This document shows, one piece after another, positions 25,463 through 34,257 of a DNA stretch of 64,000 nucleotides (its first letter is position 1; each line of letters begins with the position of its first letter). Origin of the DNA: Kitasatospora sp. NBC_00315 (GTDB lineage: Bacteria; Actinomycetota; Actinomycetes; Streptomycetales; Streptomycetaceae); assembly GCF_041435095.1 (NCBI RefSeq), contig NZ_CP108025.1, positions 868,001 to 932,000 on the forward strand, given 5' to 3'. The notes under the pieces were generated by a model, which was given only the letters and a program-made list of their open reading frames with translations, searched no databases and was not told the origin of the DNA. Made by a program: the position numbers and the translations under genes.

Positions 25463-27325
25463 TCATACCTTTGCACGGTAGTGCTGCTTGTCGATCAGCC
25501 TGCCGTCCTTGAAGCAGAACCGGGCGACGTACTCACTGCTGAAGCCGCCGTCCTCGCCCGGCTGGTCGGAGACGAACCACAGGCAGGTCGCGCCCTCGGG
25601 CGGTGTCGGTCCGCTACCCCGGTAGCCGTCGGTCAGGAAGCGGCTGCCGACCGGCAGCCCGGCCCGGACGTCCGCCTCGGGAGTACCGACCACCATGGAG
25701 TCGTACGTCCGCTTGTCGACGGTGGCGTCGTCCAGCTCCCGGACGAAGCCGACCACGCCCCAGACGGCCAGCCCGATCATGACCACCAGCACGCCGGTGG
25801 CACCCACGGCGCAGCCGAGAGCCGGGTGGCGCCGGCGCCACCTCCGACTGCCCTCCGCCGTCTCGTGCACCCAGCCGGACTCCCCCTCCCCGGCGAGCGC
25901 CGCCGGGGCGTCGTAGGCATAGGGCAGGACGGCGGCGAGCCGCCAGCCCCCGCCGACGGCGGGACCGGCGTGCACCATGCCGCCGACCAGCCGGGCCCGC
26001 TCGCGCAGCCCCGTCAGCCCCTGGCCGCCGCTCACGGCCGGCGCGGCGGCGGGGGCGGTCACCGGGTCGTTGGCGATCTCGACCACCAGGGCGTCCGGCT
26101 CGTAGCGCAGCGCCACGCTGATCGGGGCACCCGGAGCGTGTTTGTGGGCGTTGGTCAGCGCCTCCTGGACGATCCGGTACGCGGCGTGCTCCGCCGCCGC
26201 GGGGAGCGGCCGGCTCTCGCCACTGCGGCTCACCGCCACCGTGGCGCCCGCCAGCCGGGAGCTCCTGGCCAGCCGCTCGATCCCGTCCAGTCCGCCGGCG
26301 CGGACCGGACCGGGGTCGGCGGCCCCCGGCAGGGCGGGCACGGGACCGGCCGGCGCCGGCTCCTCGTGCAGGACACCGACCACCTCGCGCAGCTCCCGCA
26401 TCGCCGTGACGGCGGCCTGCCGCAGCACACCGACGGCCTCCCGCTGCGGGCCGGTGAGGGTGCGGTCCACCTCCAGGGCCCCCGAGTGCACGGAGATCAG
26501 CGCGAGCTGGTGGCCGAGACTGTCGTGCATGTCCTGGGCGATCCGGTGCCGCTCGCGTAGCCGGGCCTGGCGCGCGACCATGGCCCGCTCCCGGATCAGC
26601 TGCTCGTTGCGTTCCCGGAGGGTGGTGAGCAGGGTACGGCGCTGGGCGAGGTAGCGGCCGGCCAGGGCGGGCAGCACGGCGCAGAGCAGGAACCCGGCGA
26701 GCGTGATGCCCATGATCCCCTTGACGGGCACCGAGTCGTCGCCGTGCCAGAGCGCGGTCGCCGTCATCAGCACGAAGGAGGCGGCCATCACGCCGGTCAT
26801 CGGCAGCACCCGGACGACCCGGTAACCGGCCGACCAGGCGGCGAAGACCACCAGCGGGGTGACGCTGTCGATCGCCCCGGCCCCGGCCGCCGTCACCAGC
26901 AGGACCGGCACCGGCAGACCGCGCCGCATGGCGAACAGCGCCAGGACCGCAGCCGAGCAGAGCGCCGCCCGCACCGCGCCCTGGTGGCCGACCAGCGCGA
27001 ACAGTGCCGCGCAGGCGGCGATCAGCACACCCCCGGCGCTCTCGCGCAGCACCAGCCGGACCGGCCACGGGCCGGGGAAGACCCGGCGCGCGATCGCCCC
27101 GGCCCGCCGCACCCCCCGGCCGTCGGACGGCCCCGGCGCCGGGGGACCACCCGGCTCCGCACCACCCGGCTCCGGACCACCCACCTCCGCACCGGCCGGC
27201 TCCACACCGGCCACGGGCGAGTCCGTCACCGACGCACGGCCTGCCGCCGCACGGCCCACCCGCGCGTCGGCCGCCACCGCGCCCGCCGCTCCCCCACCGT
27301 TCACTGCCCCCGTTGTCGTTGCCAC
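25463..27325 (-). CDS. Sensor histidine kinase with an extra C-terminal membrane/extracytoplasmic module
   Basis: 620 aa from the GTG at 27325; the first 70 residues are Gly/Ala/Pro repeats (PGGAE and PGGPE units), so a later start is possible. Five or six membrane segments (about 95-225) are followed by a HisKA_3 dimerisation helix with His267 in QDMHDSLGHQLALIS, and an HATPase with TNAHKHAP and GLTGLRERARLVGG. Unusually, the protein does not end there: an Arg-rich stretch, another membrane helix (about 505-528, CAVGATGVLVVMIGLAVWGV) and a 90-residue tail with Cys581 and Cys604 follow. The tail would lie outside the cell and could carry a disulfide. It is upstream of its response regulator. 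Confidence 0.88.
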   Translation of the reverse strand: MATTTGAVNGGGAAGAVAADARVGRAAAGRASVTDSPVAGVEPAGAEVGGPEPGGAEPGGPPAPGPSDGRGVRRAGAIARRVFPGPWPVRLVLRESAGGVLIAACAALFALVGHQGAVRAALCSAAVLALFAMRRGLPVPVLLVTAAGAGAIDSVTPLVVFAAWSAGYRVVRVLPMTGVMAASFVLMTATALWHGDDSVPVKGIMGITLAGFLLCAVLPALAGRYLAQRRTLLTTLRERNEQLIRERAMVARQARLRERHRIAQDMHDSLGHQLALISVHSGALEVDRTLTGPQREAVGVLRQAAVTAMRELREVVGVLHEEPAPAGPVPALPGAADPGPVRAGGLDGIERLARSSRLAGATVAVSRSGESRPLPAAAEHAAYRIVQEALTNAHKHAPGAPISVALRYEPDALVVEIANDPVTAPAAAPAVSGGQGLTGLRERARLVGGMVHAGPAVGGGWRLAAVLPYAYDAPAALAGEGESGWVHETAEGSRRWRRRHPALGCAVGATGVLVVMIGLAVWGVVGFVRELDDATVDKRTYDSMVVGTPEADVRAGLPVGSRFLTDGYRGSGPTPPEGATCLWFVSDQPGEDGGFSSEYVARFCFKDGRLIDKQHYRAKV

Positions 27326-27453
27326 CCGGGCAGGCTAGCGGCCGTGCACACCCGCGCGCCGTACCCCTTCGTCTCCGACCGCACCGACGAAAGTCGCGAA
27401 TGCGTCCCGGAACACTCGGACGAACTCGCGAGCCCGAGCGACCGGGAGGCCCC

Positions 27454-27489
27454 GGGCATACCAGGCGTACCGGGCGTACCGGGCGTGCG
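27454..27489. repeat. 9-bp tandem repeat, four copies
   Basis: GGGCGTACC units with one to two changes in the outer copies, in the 293-bp gap between the kinase start and the phosphatase stop. The ORF-like reading here (RYAWYARG) is only the repeat. Confidence 0.85.
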
Positions 27490-27566
27490 TCGGGCCGGCC
27501 CGACAGCGGGGCGGCCCGCCGTCACCGCATCCCGCGTCCCCGCATCCCAAATCCCCGCCACCCGAC

Positions 27567-27614
27567 GAGGTCACTGTCACCCGAGGTCTCCGCCACCCGA
27601 GGTCACTGCCACCC
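27567..27614. repeat. 16-bp tandem repeat, three copies, ending at a stop codon
   Basis: GAGGTCACTGYCACCC units plus a decayed fourth copy that overlaps the stop codon of the SpoIIE-type phosphatase gene at 27619. Confidence 0.85.
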
Positions 27615-27618
27615 AGGG

Positions 27619-30129
27619 TCACTGCGGCCGGTACGCGGTCAGCAGGAGCGCGACGTCGTCGGCGCGGTGCGTGGAGCTCCGGGCGTCCCCCAGCAGCCGG
27701 TCGGTCAGGCCCTCCAGGGTCGACGCGTCGGCGTGCGCCAGCGCGGCGCGCAACCGGTCGATGCCCAGGTCGATGCTGATGCCGGCCTCCTCGACCAGGC
27801 CGTCGGTGTAGAGGGCGAGGATGGATCCGGGAGCGAGTCGGAGCTCCGTGACGGGGAACTCCGCCCCGTGGTCGATGCCGAGCAGCGGACCGCCGCGCAG
27901 GTGCAGGACCTCGGTGCGGCCGTCGGGGTGCCGCAGCAGCGGCGGCAGGTGCCCGGCCCGGGCGGCACAGGCCCGGCCGGTGGCCGGTTCCAGGTAGATC
28001 AGGCAGCAGCTGGCCAGCAGCCCGGGATCCAGGTCGACCAGCAGCCGGTTGGTGCGCGCGAGGACGTCCCCGGGCGGCTCCCCGCCGCTGGCGAAGGCGC
28101 GGACGGCGCTGCGGAGCTGGCCCATGGTGGCGGCGGCGCCGACGTTGTGGCCCTCGACGTCCCCGATGACCAGGCAGACCCCGCAGCTGGTGGCGATCGC
28201 GTCGTACCAGTCGCCGCCGATCTCCATGCCCTCGGTGCCCGGCAGGTACCGGGCGGCGATCCCGACGCTGTCGATCTTGGGCAGCCGGTGCGGCAACAGG
28301 GCCTGCTGGAGACCGCGCGCCAGGGCGAACTCCGCGTCGTAGAGGCGGGCGCGCTCCAGTGCCTGGGCGATGAAACCGCCGAGTGCGGTGAGCACGCCGC
28401 GTTCCTCGACGGTGAAGGGCCTGGCCTCGTCGAAGCCCAGGATGCAGCTGCCGACCGGGTGGCCGGAGGCGATCAGCGGCAGGAAGGCCCAGGAGCCCAT
28501 CTCGTCGATGGGGATGCCGGGGTAGGCGGCGGACAGCTGGTGGACGGACTCGAAGAAGATCGGGGTTCCGGTGCTGAGCGCCTCGACGCCGGGCAGTCTG
28601 GTGCCCATCGGGGTGCCCTCGAACGGGTCGAGGAAGCCCGCGGGGTAGCCGCGCTGGGAGGCCAGGTGGAGGCGCTTGTCACGGACGGTGTAGATGGCCA
28701 GCTGCTGGCCGCCGAAGGCCGGCAGGATCTGGTCGGCGACCGCCCGGCAGACCTCCTCCACGCTGACCGCCGCGCTGAGCGCACTGGCCAGTTGGAGCAG
28801 GTGGTACGTGGCCCCCGGCGCGGCCCGGGTGACGGGTGGCGACGCGGTGGGCACGTCCGGCAGGCCGGGGGGCGGCTCCGCTGCGACCACCCGGCCGGTC
28901 ACGCCGTGGGCGTCCGGGTAGAGCGAGAAGGCGAGCCAGTGGTCGGGCGGGCGGTGGGCCAGGAAGGCGGTGGGCTGCTGCGACATCATCGCGGCCCGGT
29001 AGCGGTCCTCGTACACCGGATCGCCCAGCCAGGGCAGGACGTCCCACGGGTAGCGGCCGATCAGCTCCTCGCGACGGACGTTCAGCAGCAGTTCGCAGCT
29101 CCGGTTGACGTAGCTGGTCAGCCCGTCCGGGTCGAGCGAGAAGACACCGTCGCGCAGCCGCTCGACGGCGGCCGCGGCGGCCGTACCGGTCCGGGTGTCG
29201 ACGACGGTGCCCACCAGGTGGGTGCGCCCGGACGGACCGGTGGCGGGCACCCTGCCCCAGAGCTCCAGCGGGTGCAGCCGGCCCTGCCGGTCGAGCACCC
29301 TGAAGCGGGTGGCCAGCACCCGCCCGTGGTCGAGCGCGGCCCGCGCGGCGGCCCGGAACTCGGGCAGGTCGGAGGGGGCGATCCGGTCGATGAGCGCGGC
29401 GGCCCGGCCGTCGAAGTCCGCCGGCGCGACGCCGAAGAGTTCGCACAGCTCGTCGTCCGCGGACATCGCGCCGGTGGCCAGGTTCCAGTCGAAGAGCCCG
29501 ACCCGGGCGACCGCGACGGCCGGAGTGGGCAGCTCGACCACCGCCGTCTCGCCGGCCGCCTCGACCCGGTCGCCGCCGGCCGTCAGCCCGGCGAGCGCCG
29601 TGCCCAGCCGGTGCGCGATGCTTCGCAGCTGGCGCCCGGCCCGGTCGGGCACGCCGTGGTGCGAGGCGGGCCAGAGTGCGCCGAGCACTCCGAAGATCTG
29701 GCCGTCGGCGCTGATCGGCACGCAGGCGGAGGAGAAGTCGTACGGCATGCCCACCGCCAGCTGCGGGAACCGCCGCATGGTCTCCTCGGTGTCGGCCAGG
29801 GTCACCGTGCGGCCGGTGCGGTAGCAGACGGCGGCCGGCAGCGGCCCGGCGACGGCGACCCGCCGCACGCTGCTGAGCAGCGACAGCGGCACGCCGGCGA
29901 CGGTGGTGAGCACCAGGGATCGGCGATCGCGCGAATGCAGGTGAACCATGCCCCCGTAGGCACGGGTGGTGCTGAGTGCCTTGCGCACCGCGGCCGCGAA
30001 CAGGACGTCGGTCTCGTGTGCGGTGGCCCCGGCAGTGCGTGTCCCAGGACGGTGCGCGGTGACGCGCGCCGCCCCGGTACCGCCGCTCACGCGGGGGCCG
30101 TACTGGTCCGCCGGTACAGCTGGGCGCAT
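27619..30129 (-). CDS. GAF-PAS-PAS-GAF-SpoIIE (PP2C-type) serine phosphatase
   Basis: 836 aa if the ATG at 30129 is used (AAGAAAAG upstream); later GTGs within the first 25 codons are possible. A GAF-like domain (about 40-185), two PAS-like regions (about 205-310 and 320-405), a second GAF (about 435-585) and a C-terminal PP2C/SpoIIE domain (about 600-835) are visible. Phosphatase metal motifs are GMEIGGDWYD, IGDVEGHNVGAAATMGQLR, LYTDGLVEE and HRADDVALLL. Such proteins dephosphorylate anti-anti-sigma factors in partner-switching and often sense redox or small ligands through PAS/GAF. No anti-sigma partner is adjacent. Confidence 0.92.
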   Translation of the reverse strand: MRPAVPADQYGPRVSGGTGAARVTAHRPGTRTAGATAHETDVLFAAAVRKALSTTRAYGGMVHLHSRDRRSLVLTTVAGVPLSLLSSVRRVAVAGPLPAAVCYRTGRTVTLADTEETMRRFPQLAVGMPYDFSSACVPISADGQIFGVLGALWPASHHGVPDRAGRQLRSIAHRLGTALAGLTAGGDRVEAAGETAVVELPTPAVAVARVGLFDWNLATGAMSADDELCELFGVAPADFDGRAAALIDRIAPSDLPEFRAAARAALDHGRVLATRFRVLDRQGRLHPLELWGRVPATGPSGRTHLVGTVVDTRTGTAAAAAVERLRDGVFSLDPDGLTSYVNRSCELLLNVRREELIGRYPWDVLPWLGDPVYEDRYRAAMMSQQPTAFLAHRPPDHWLAFSLYPDAHGVTGRVVAAEPPPGLPDVPTASPPVTRAAPGATYHLLQLASALSAAVSVEEVCRAVADQILPAFGGQQLAIYTVRDKRLHLASQRGYPAGFLDPFEGTPMGTRLPGVEALSTGTPIFFESVHQLSAAYPGIPIDEMGSWAFLPLIASGHPVGSCILGFDEARPFTVEERGVLTALGGFIAQALERARLYDAEFALARGLQQALLPHRLPKIDSVGIAARYLPGTEGMEIGGDWYDAIATSCGVCLVIGDVEGHNVGAAATMGQLRSAVRAFASGGEPPGDVLARTNRLLVDLDPGLLASCCLIYLEPATGRACAARAGHLPPLLRHPDGRTEVLHLRGGPLLGIDHGAEFPVTELRLAPGSILALYTDGLVEEAGISIDLGIDRLRAALAHADASTLEGLTDRLLGDARSSTHRADDVALLLTAYRPQ

Positions 30130-30431
30130 CTTTTCTTGCTACGCCGGGGGTGGGGACCTGTCAAGGCAGGGCGCCCGGTTTGCGCCCTGGCCGGCCCGCG
30201 CCAGCATGGACGTACCGCCTCATGCCCTCTCCCGAGAACGGCGGCCCCGATGACCCTCACCCGCCGCAGCTCCCCGGTGCCTCCCTGTCGGACGGACGGC
30301 GCCCCGGTGGGCCGCTCCCCGGCGCACGGCCCCCGCTCCCCGGCGCTCGGCCCTCCGGTGGCGCCGCCGCCCCCGGTCGCGAGGCGGGCCGCGAGCCCCG
30401 CCGCGAGCCCGGCCGGCGCGTCGGGAGCCCG
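30130..30431. other. Gap upstream of the phosphatase gene
   Basis: 302 bases between the divergent phosphatase and DUF4326 genes. The first 60 hold the AT-richer CTTTTCTTGCTACG patch, the likely phosphatase promoter. The remainder is GC-rich with short imperfect repeats of CCCCGCTCCCCGGCGC. Plus-strand ORFs here are Pro/Ala/Arg-rich and not convincing. Confidence 0.4.
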
Positions 30432-30767
30432 GTGACCGGCCCGATCCCGGCCGGCCACGGGGCGACCCGCGTCGTCAACCTGAAGGGCCACCGGGAGGAC
30501 CCGGCCTACGCGGACGTGGTGTACGTCGGCCGGGCGATGCACCGCGGCGGCTGGCGTCTCGCGGGTTCGCCGTTCGCCTGCCCGTTCCGCCCCGGCCCGG
30601 ACGGGACGCGCGAGGAGGTGGTCGCGCAGTACCGCGCCTGGCTGCTGGACCACCCGGAACTGCTCGCCCGGCTGCCCGGCTTGAAGGGGAAACGACTCGG
30701 CTGCTGGTGCGTGCCGCTGCCCTGCCACGCGCAGGTGCTCGCGGAACTGGCGGACGCCGCGCGGTAG
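30432..30767 (+). CDS. DUF4326-domain protein
   Basis: 111 aa from the GTG at 30432 (CGGGAG upstream). The open frame extends further upstream, but that part is low-complexity and probably not translated. The conserved core TRVVNLKGHREDPAYADVVYVGRAMHRGGW through LKGKRLGCWCVPLPCHAQVLAEL fits DUF4326, with a Cys-Trp-Cys and a Cys-His pair near the end that could bind metal. Function is unknown; related proteins occur in phages and bacteria and may act on nucleic acid or nucleotides. It lies 54 bp upstream of the uridine-kinase-like gene. Confidence 0.8.
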   Translation: MTGPIPAGHGATRVVNLKGHREDPAYADVVYVGRAMHRGGWRLAGSPFACPFRPGPDGTREEVVAQYRAWLLDHPELLARLPGLKGKRLGCWCVPLPCHAQVLAELADAAR

Positions 30768-30821
30768 CGGCGTGCGTGGGCCGACCGACGCCCCGGTGCG
30801 GCCGCAGGGCAGGATGGCGCC

Positions 30822-31514
30822 GTGCAGGTACGCCCGATCTCCCCCGAGCGGCTGGCCGAGTTCCTCGCCGACCGCATCACCGAGCGCATCACCGATCTGT
30901 CCGCCGGGCAGCCCTCCGGGCGGTCGCCCGATCCGTCCGTCGGGTGGCCGACCGGCGGCGGCCGCCTGCGGGTCGCCGTCGACGGGGCTCCCGCCGCGCG
31001 GCCCGGGATACTGGCGGACGCGCTGGTGGAGCCGCTCCGACTGCGCGGCCACCCGACACTGCGGGTGTCCGCCGCCGACTTCCTGCGCCCCGCCTCGATC
31101 CGGTGGGAGTACGGCCGACAGGACGCGGACGCCTACCACGACCTGTGGTTGGACGACGGCGCGCTGGCCCGCGAGGTGCTCGACCCGCTGGAGCCGGGCG
31201 GCACCGGGCAGGTCCTGCCCAGCTTCTGGGACGCCGCCGCCGATCGCGCCACCCGTGCCCCGTACACGGACCTGCCGCCCGGCGGCGTGCTGCTGCTGGA
31301 CGGCGGACTGCTGCTCGGCCGCTGGCTGCCGTTCGACCTGACCGTCCATCTGGCGATGACGCCGGCCGCCCTCGCCCGGCGCACCCCGCCCGACGAGCAC
31401 TGGATGCTGGCGGCCTTCGCCCGCTACGCGAGCGAGACCGGGCCGGCCGAGGCCGCCGACGTCACCGTCCGGGTGGACGACCCGCGCCGCCCCGCCCTGG
31501 TCGAGCGCCCTTGA
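30822..31514 (+). CDS. Uridine kinase-like P-loop protein with degenerate Walker A
   Basis: 230 aa from the GTG at 30822. The order VAVDGAPAARPGILADALVEPL, FLRPASIRWEYGRQDADAYHDLWLDD and VLLLDGGLLLGRWLPFDLTVHLAM follows the actinobacterial uridine-kinase-like family. The Walker A, normally GxxxxGK(S/T), reads GAPAARPG with no Lys, so ATP binding is doubtful. The Walker B-like DGG is present. Its last 53 bp overlap the convergent DNA glycosylase gene. It may be a regulator or inactive paralogue, but the family often has weak P-loops. Confidence 0.8.
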   Translation: MQVRPISPERLAEFLADRITERITDLSAGQPSGRSPDPSVGWPTGGGRLRVAVDGAPAARPGILADALVEPLRLRGHPTLRVSAADFLRPASIRWEYGRQDADAYHDLWLDDGALAREVLDPLEPGGTGQVLPSFWDAAADRATRAPYTDLPPGGVLLLDGGLLLGRWLPFDLTVHLAMTPAALARRTPPDEHWMLAAFARYASETGPAEAADVTVRVDDPRRPALVERP

Positions 31515-32325
31515 GCGGACCGGCCGCGCCGGACGGAGCCGGGCCGCGCTGGCAGTAGGGGCACCAGTAGGCGATCCGGTCCTGCGGCGGGGTTCCCTGA
31601 CGGGCGGTCAGCACCAGGGTGCCGCAGCGCGGGCAGGGACGCCCGGCCCGGCCGTAGACCCAGTGCTGCTGTCCGCGCCGGGTGTTGCCGGTCGTGATGT
31701 GGCCCGGCCGCAGCTTGTTGGCCTCCAGCAACTGCCGGGCACGGGCGGCCAGCCGGTCGGGGGCGGGGAGCTCACCGACGGCCGTCCAGGGGGTGACCCC
31801 GGCGAGGAAGCAGAGTTCGTTGGCGTAGACGTTGCCGACGCCGGCGAGGTTGCGCTGGTCGAGCAGCGCCTCGGCCAGTGGTCGGCCCGGGTCCGCGGTG
31901 AGCCTGCGGACGGCCTCGGCCTCGTCCCAGTCGGGGCCGAGCAGGTCGGGACCGAGGTGACCGACGACCCGCTGTTCGTCGGCGGTCCGCAACAGCTCGA
32001 CGACCGGCAGACGGTAGCCCACGGCGGTGGCCGTCCCGTTGCCCAGCACGGCCCTGATCTGCCAGTCCGGGCCGCCGCTCCAGCGCTCACCGGGCAGGTG
32101 GATCGCCCAACGGCCGTCCATCCGCAGGTGGGTGTGGAGGGTGAGGCCGTCCTCCAGGCGGGTGAGCAGGTGCTTGCCGCGCGGGGTGACGTCCAGCACC
32201 CGGCGGCCGGTCAGGTCGGCGGTGGCGTGGGCGGGCACCCGAAGGTCCGCGACGGTCAGCACCCGGCCGGCCAGCGCCTCGTGCAGGCCGGCCGCGGCAC
32301 GGTAGACGGAATCACCTTCTGGCAT
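31462..32325 (-). CDS. Fpg/Nei-family DNA glycosylase, Nei2-like
   Basis: 287 aa from the ATG at 32325. The N-terminus MPEGDSVYRAA gives the catalytic Pro2 and Glu3 after Met removal; the helix-two-turn-helix region has LLDQRNLAGVGNVYANELCF; and the zinc finger has CPRCG and CPYCQRG near the C-terminus. The PEGD start is typical of mycobacterial Nei2-type enzymes that remove oxidised pyrimidines from single-stranded or bubble DNA. The C-terminal 25 residues (Gly/Pro/Arg-rich) extend into the antisense of the uridine-kinase-like gene by 53 bp. Confidence 0.92.
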   Translation of the reverse strand: MPEGDSVYRAAAGLHEALAGRVLTVADLRVPAHATADLTGRRVLDVTPRGKHLLTRLEDGLTLHTHLRMDGRWAIHLPGERWSGGPDWQIRAVLGNGTATAVGYRLPVVELLRTADEQRVVGHLGPDLLGPDWDEAEAVRRLTADPGRPLAEALLDQRNLAGVGNVYANELCFLAGVTPWTAVGELPAPDRLAARARQLLEANKLRPGHITTGNTRRGQQHWVYGRAGRPCPRCGTLVLTARQGTPPQDRIAYWCPYCQRGPAPSGAAGPLKGARPGRGGAGRPPGR

Positions 32326-32364
32326 GCCACCATCCTGACCCCTCGGACGCGGCTTCGACCGCTC

Positions 32365-32424
32365 GGGTCCGCTCGGATCGGGTCCGCTCGGATCAGGTCA
32401 GCTCGGATCAGGTCCGCTCGGATC
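32365..32424. repeat. 15-bp tandem repeat, four copies
   Basis: RGGTCCGCTCGGATC units with single changes (one A for C, and G/A at the first base), then a decayed fifth copy. It lies 40 bp upstream of the Nei2-like ATG, between it and the stress-protein gene. Confidence 0.9.
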
Positions 32425-32482
32425 AGGTCGGATCGGCTCCGCTGGGGGCGGCGGCGCCCGGGCGGGCGGGCGCGTGCCGGGG

Positions 32483-32941
32483 TCAGCCCCCGGCCGGCCC
32501 GTGGTCGTCGCGGATCACCACGACCGGGCAGGGCGCGTGCTCGGTGAGGTGGCGGCTGACCGAGCCGAGCACGGCGCCGGAGAACCCGCCGAGGCCCCGG
32601 CTGCCGACCACCAGCAACGCGGCGCCCTCGGCCGCGTCGAGCAGCACGCGGGCCGGATTCCCGGGGATCACCGCCTGGGAGACCTTCACCGGCGGCTCGG
32701 CCCCGGCCACCTCGGCCACCGTCTCGGCGAGCGTCCGGGTGGCCAGCTCCTGCGGGTCGAACCCGTCGCTGACCGGTACGGCGCCGACCCAGCCGTAGAA
32801 CGCCGGGTACTCCCACGCGGTGACCGCCTGCACCGTGCCGCCGGTCAGCCGGGCCTGCGCGATCGCCCAGCGCAGGGCGTTCTCCGAGGCCGGTGAGCCG
32901 TCCATGCCGACCACGATCCGCTGGTTCCCGCCGCTGCTCAT
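32483..32941 (-). CDS. Universal stress protein (single UspA domain)
   Basis: 152 aa from the ATG at 32941, with AGGAGGAC six bases upstream. The Usp fold shows RIVVGMDGSPASENALRWA at the N-terminus and the ATP-binding motif G-2x-G-9x-G(S) in VVGSRGLGGFSGAVLGSVSRHL, so it is an ATP-binding type. A longer frame to 32986 exists but lacks conservation. A TATAAA patch about 30 bases upstream of the chosen start is a possible -10. Usp proteins aid survival under starvation or oxidative stress. Confidence 0.92.
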   Translation of the reverse strand: MSSGGNQRIVVGMDGSPASENALRWAIAQARLTGGTVQAVTAWEYPAFYGWVGAVPVSDGFDPQELATRTLAETVAEVAGAEPPVKVSQAVIPGNPARVLLDAAEGAALLVVGSRGLGGFSGAVLGSVSRHLTEHAPCPVVVIRDDHGPAGG

Positions 32942-33098
32942 GTGTCCTCCTGGATCGGTCGCACATACCCTGCCTTTATAGATCAACAGGACATGGGCTC
33001 CGAAAACGCCACGCCCCCGCGCCGCGCCGCCTTACGAACCCCTGACGGACCGCCGTCGCTCCGGCCGACGGCGCCCGGGGCGCTCTAGCGTCGTCCGT

Positions 33099-34175
33099 AT
33101 GAACGTCCTCCTCACCGGCGGTGCCGGTTTCATCGGATCCGCCGTGGCCGCCCGACTGCTCGCCGACGGCCACCGGGTACGGGTGCTCGACGCGCTGTTG
33201 CCCGCCGTCCACCCCGGGGGCACCTGGTCGACCCGAAGGCCCGAGGGCGTGGAGTTCCGGCACGCGGACGTCCGTGACCGGGCCGCCGTCGAGCAGGCCC
33301 TGGAGGGCGTGGACGCGGTCTGTCACCAGGCCGCGATGGTCGGGCTCGGCCTGGACCTCGACGACGCGCCCGACTACGTGGGCTGCAACGACCTCGGCAC
33401 CGCCGTCCTGCTCGCGGCGATGCACCGCACCGGCGTGCGGGACCTCGTGCTCGCCGGTTCGATGGTCGTGTACGGCGAGGGCCGCTACCGCTGCGCCGAA
33501 CACGGCGAGGTCTCCCCCGGCCCGCGCCTGGGCGCGGAGCTGGACGCCGGCCGGTTCGAGCCGCCCTGCCCCCTCTGCGGCGCCGCACTGGCTCCCGGCC
33601 TGGTCGGCGAGGACGCCCCGGCGGACCCGCGCAACGTCTACGCGGCCAGCAAGCTCGCCCAGGAGCACCTCTCGGCGGCCTGGGCCCGCGCCTGCGGCGG
33701 ACGGGTCCTGGCGCTGCGGTACCACAACGTCTACGGGCCGGGGATGCCACGCGACACGCCGTACGCGGGGGTCGCCGCGCTGTTCCGCTCGGCCCTCGCA
33801 CGGGGCGAGGCCCCCCGGGTCTTCGAGGACGGCGGCCAGCGGCGGGACTTCGTGCACGTCGACGACGTGGCCGCGGCCAACGCCGCCGCCCTGGCCGGCG
33901 TGACCGGCCGGCCCGACGGCAGCTCCCGGGCCTACAACGTCGGCAGCGGCGAGGTACGGACCGTCGGCGCGATGGCCGACGCGCTGGCCGACGCCTACGG
34001 CGGACCGGCGCCGGTGGTGACGGGCGAGTACCGGCTCGGGGACGTCCGGCACGTCACCGCGGATTCGTCCCGGCTGCGCGCGGAGCTCGGCTGGCGACCG
34101 CGGGTGTCCTTCGCCGACGGAATGGCCGCCTTCGCGACGGCGCCGCTCCGGGGCGAGGAGAAGGCTCGGGGCTGA
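33099..34175 (+). CDS. NAD-dependent epimerase/dehydratase (extended SDR) with a cysteine-rich insertion
   Basis: 358 aa from the ATG at 33099. The N-terminal GGAGFIGSAVAARLL motif, catalytic YAASK (with Ser in LAGSMVVYGEG) and YHNVYGPGMPRDTPYAG place it in the extended SDR class acting on nucleotide sugars. Between strands about residues 128 and 165 is an insert with C132, H135, C157 and C160 (RYRCAEHG to PPCPLCG), a likely zinc site absent from standard GalE. It heads a neighbourhood that also encodes two glycosyltransferases, a methyltransferase and a molybdopterin enzyme, so it may supply a sugar donor. The stop codon lies inside the first unit of a 28-bp tandem repeat. Confidence 0.88.
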   Translation: MNVLLTGGAGFIGSAVAARLLADGHRVRVLDALLPAVHPGGTWSTRRPEGVEFRHADVRDRAAVEQALEGVDAVCHQAAMVGLGLDLDDAPDYVGCNDLGTAVLLAAMHRTGVRDLVLAGSMVVYGEGRYRCAEHGEVSPGPRLGAELDAGRFEPPCPLCGAALAPGLVGEDAPADPRNVYAASKLAQEHLSAAWARACGGRVLALRYHNVYGPGMPRDTPYAGVAALFRSALARGEAPRVFEDGGQRRDFVHVDDVAAANAAALAGVTGRPDGSSRAYNVGSGEVRTVGAMADALADAYGGPAPVVTGEYRLGDVRHVTADSSRLRAELGWRPRVSFADGMAAFATAPLRGEEKARG

Positions 34176-34257
34176 GGACCGACCGGCGGGCCCGGGAACG
34201 CGAGCACCGACCGGCGGGCGCGGGAGCGCGAGGACCGACCGGCGGGCCCGGGACGGT
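34174..34257. repeat. 28-bp tandem repeat, three copies, starting at a stop codon
   Basis: Units at 34174, 34202 and 34230 with a few changes. The first two bases of the array belong to the epimerase TGA. The remainder of this 320-bp gap to 34495 carries the broken ORF described separately. Confidence 0.9.
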
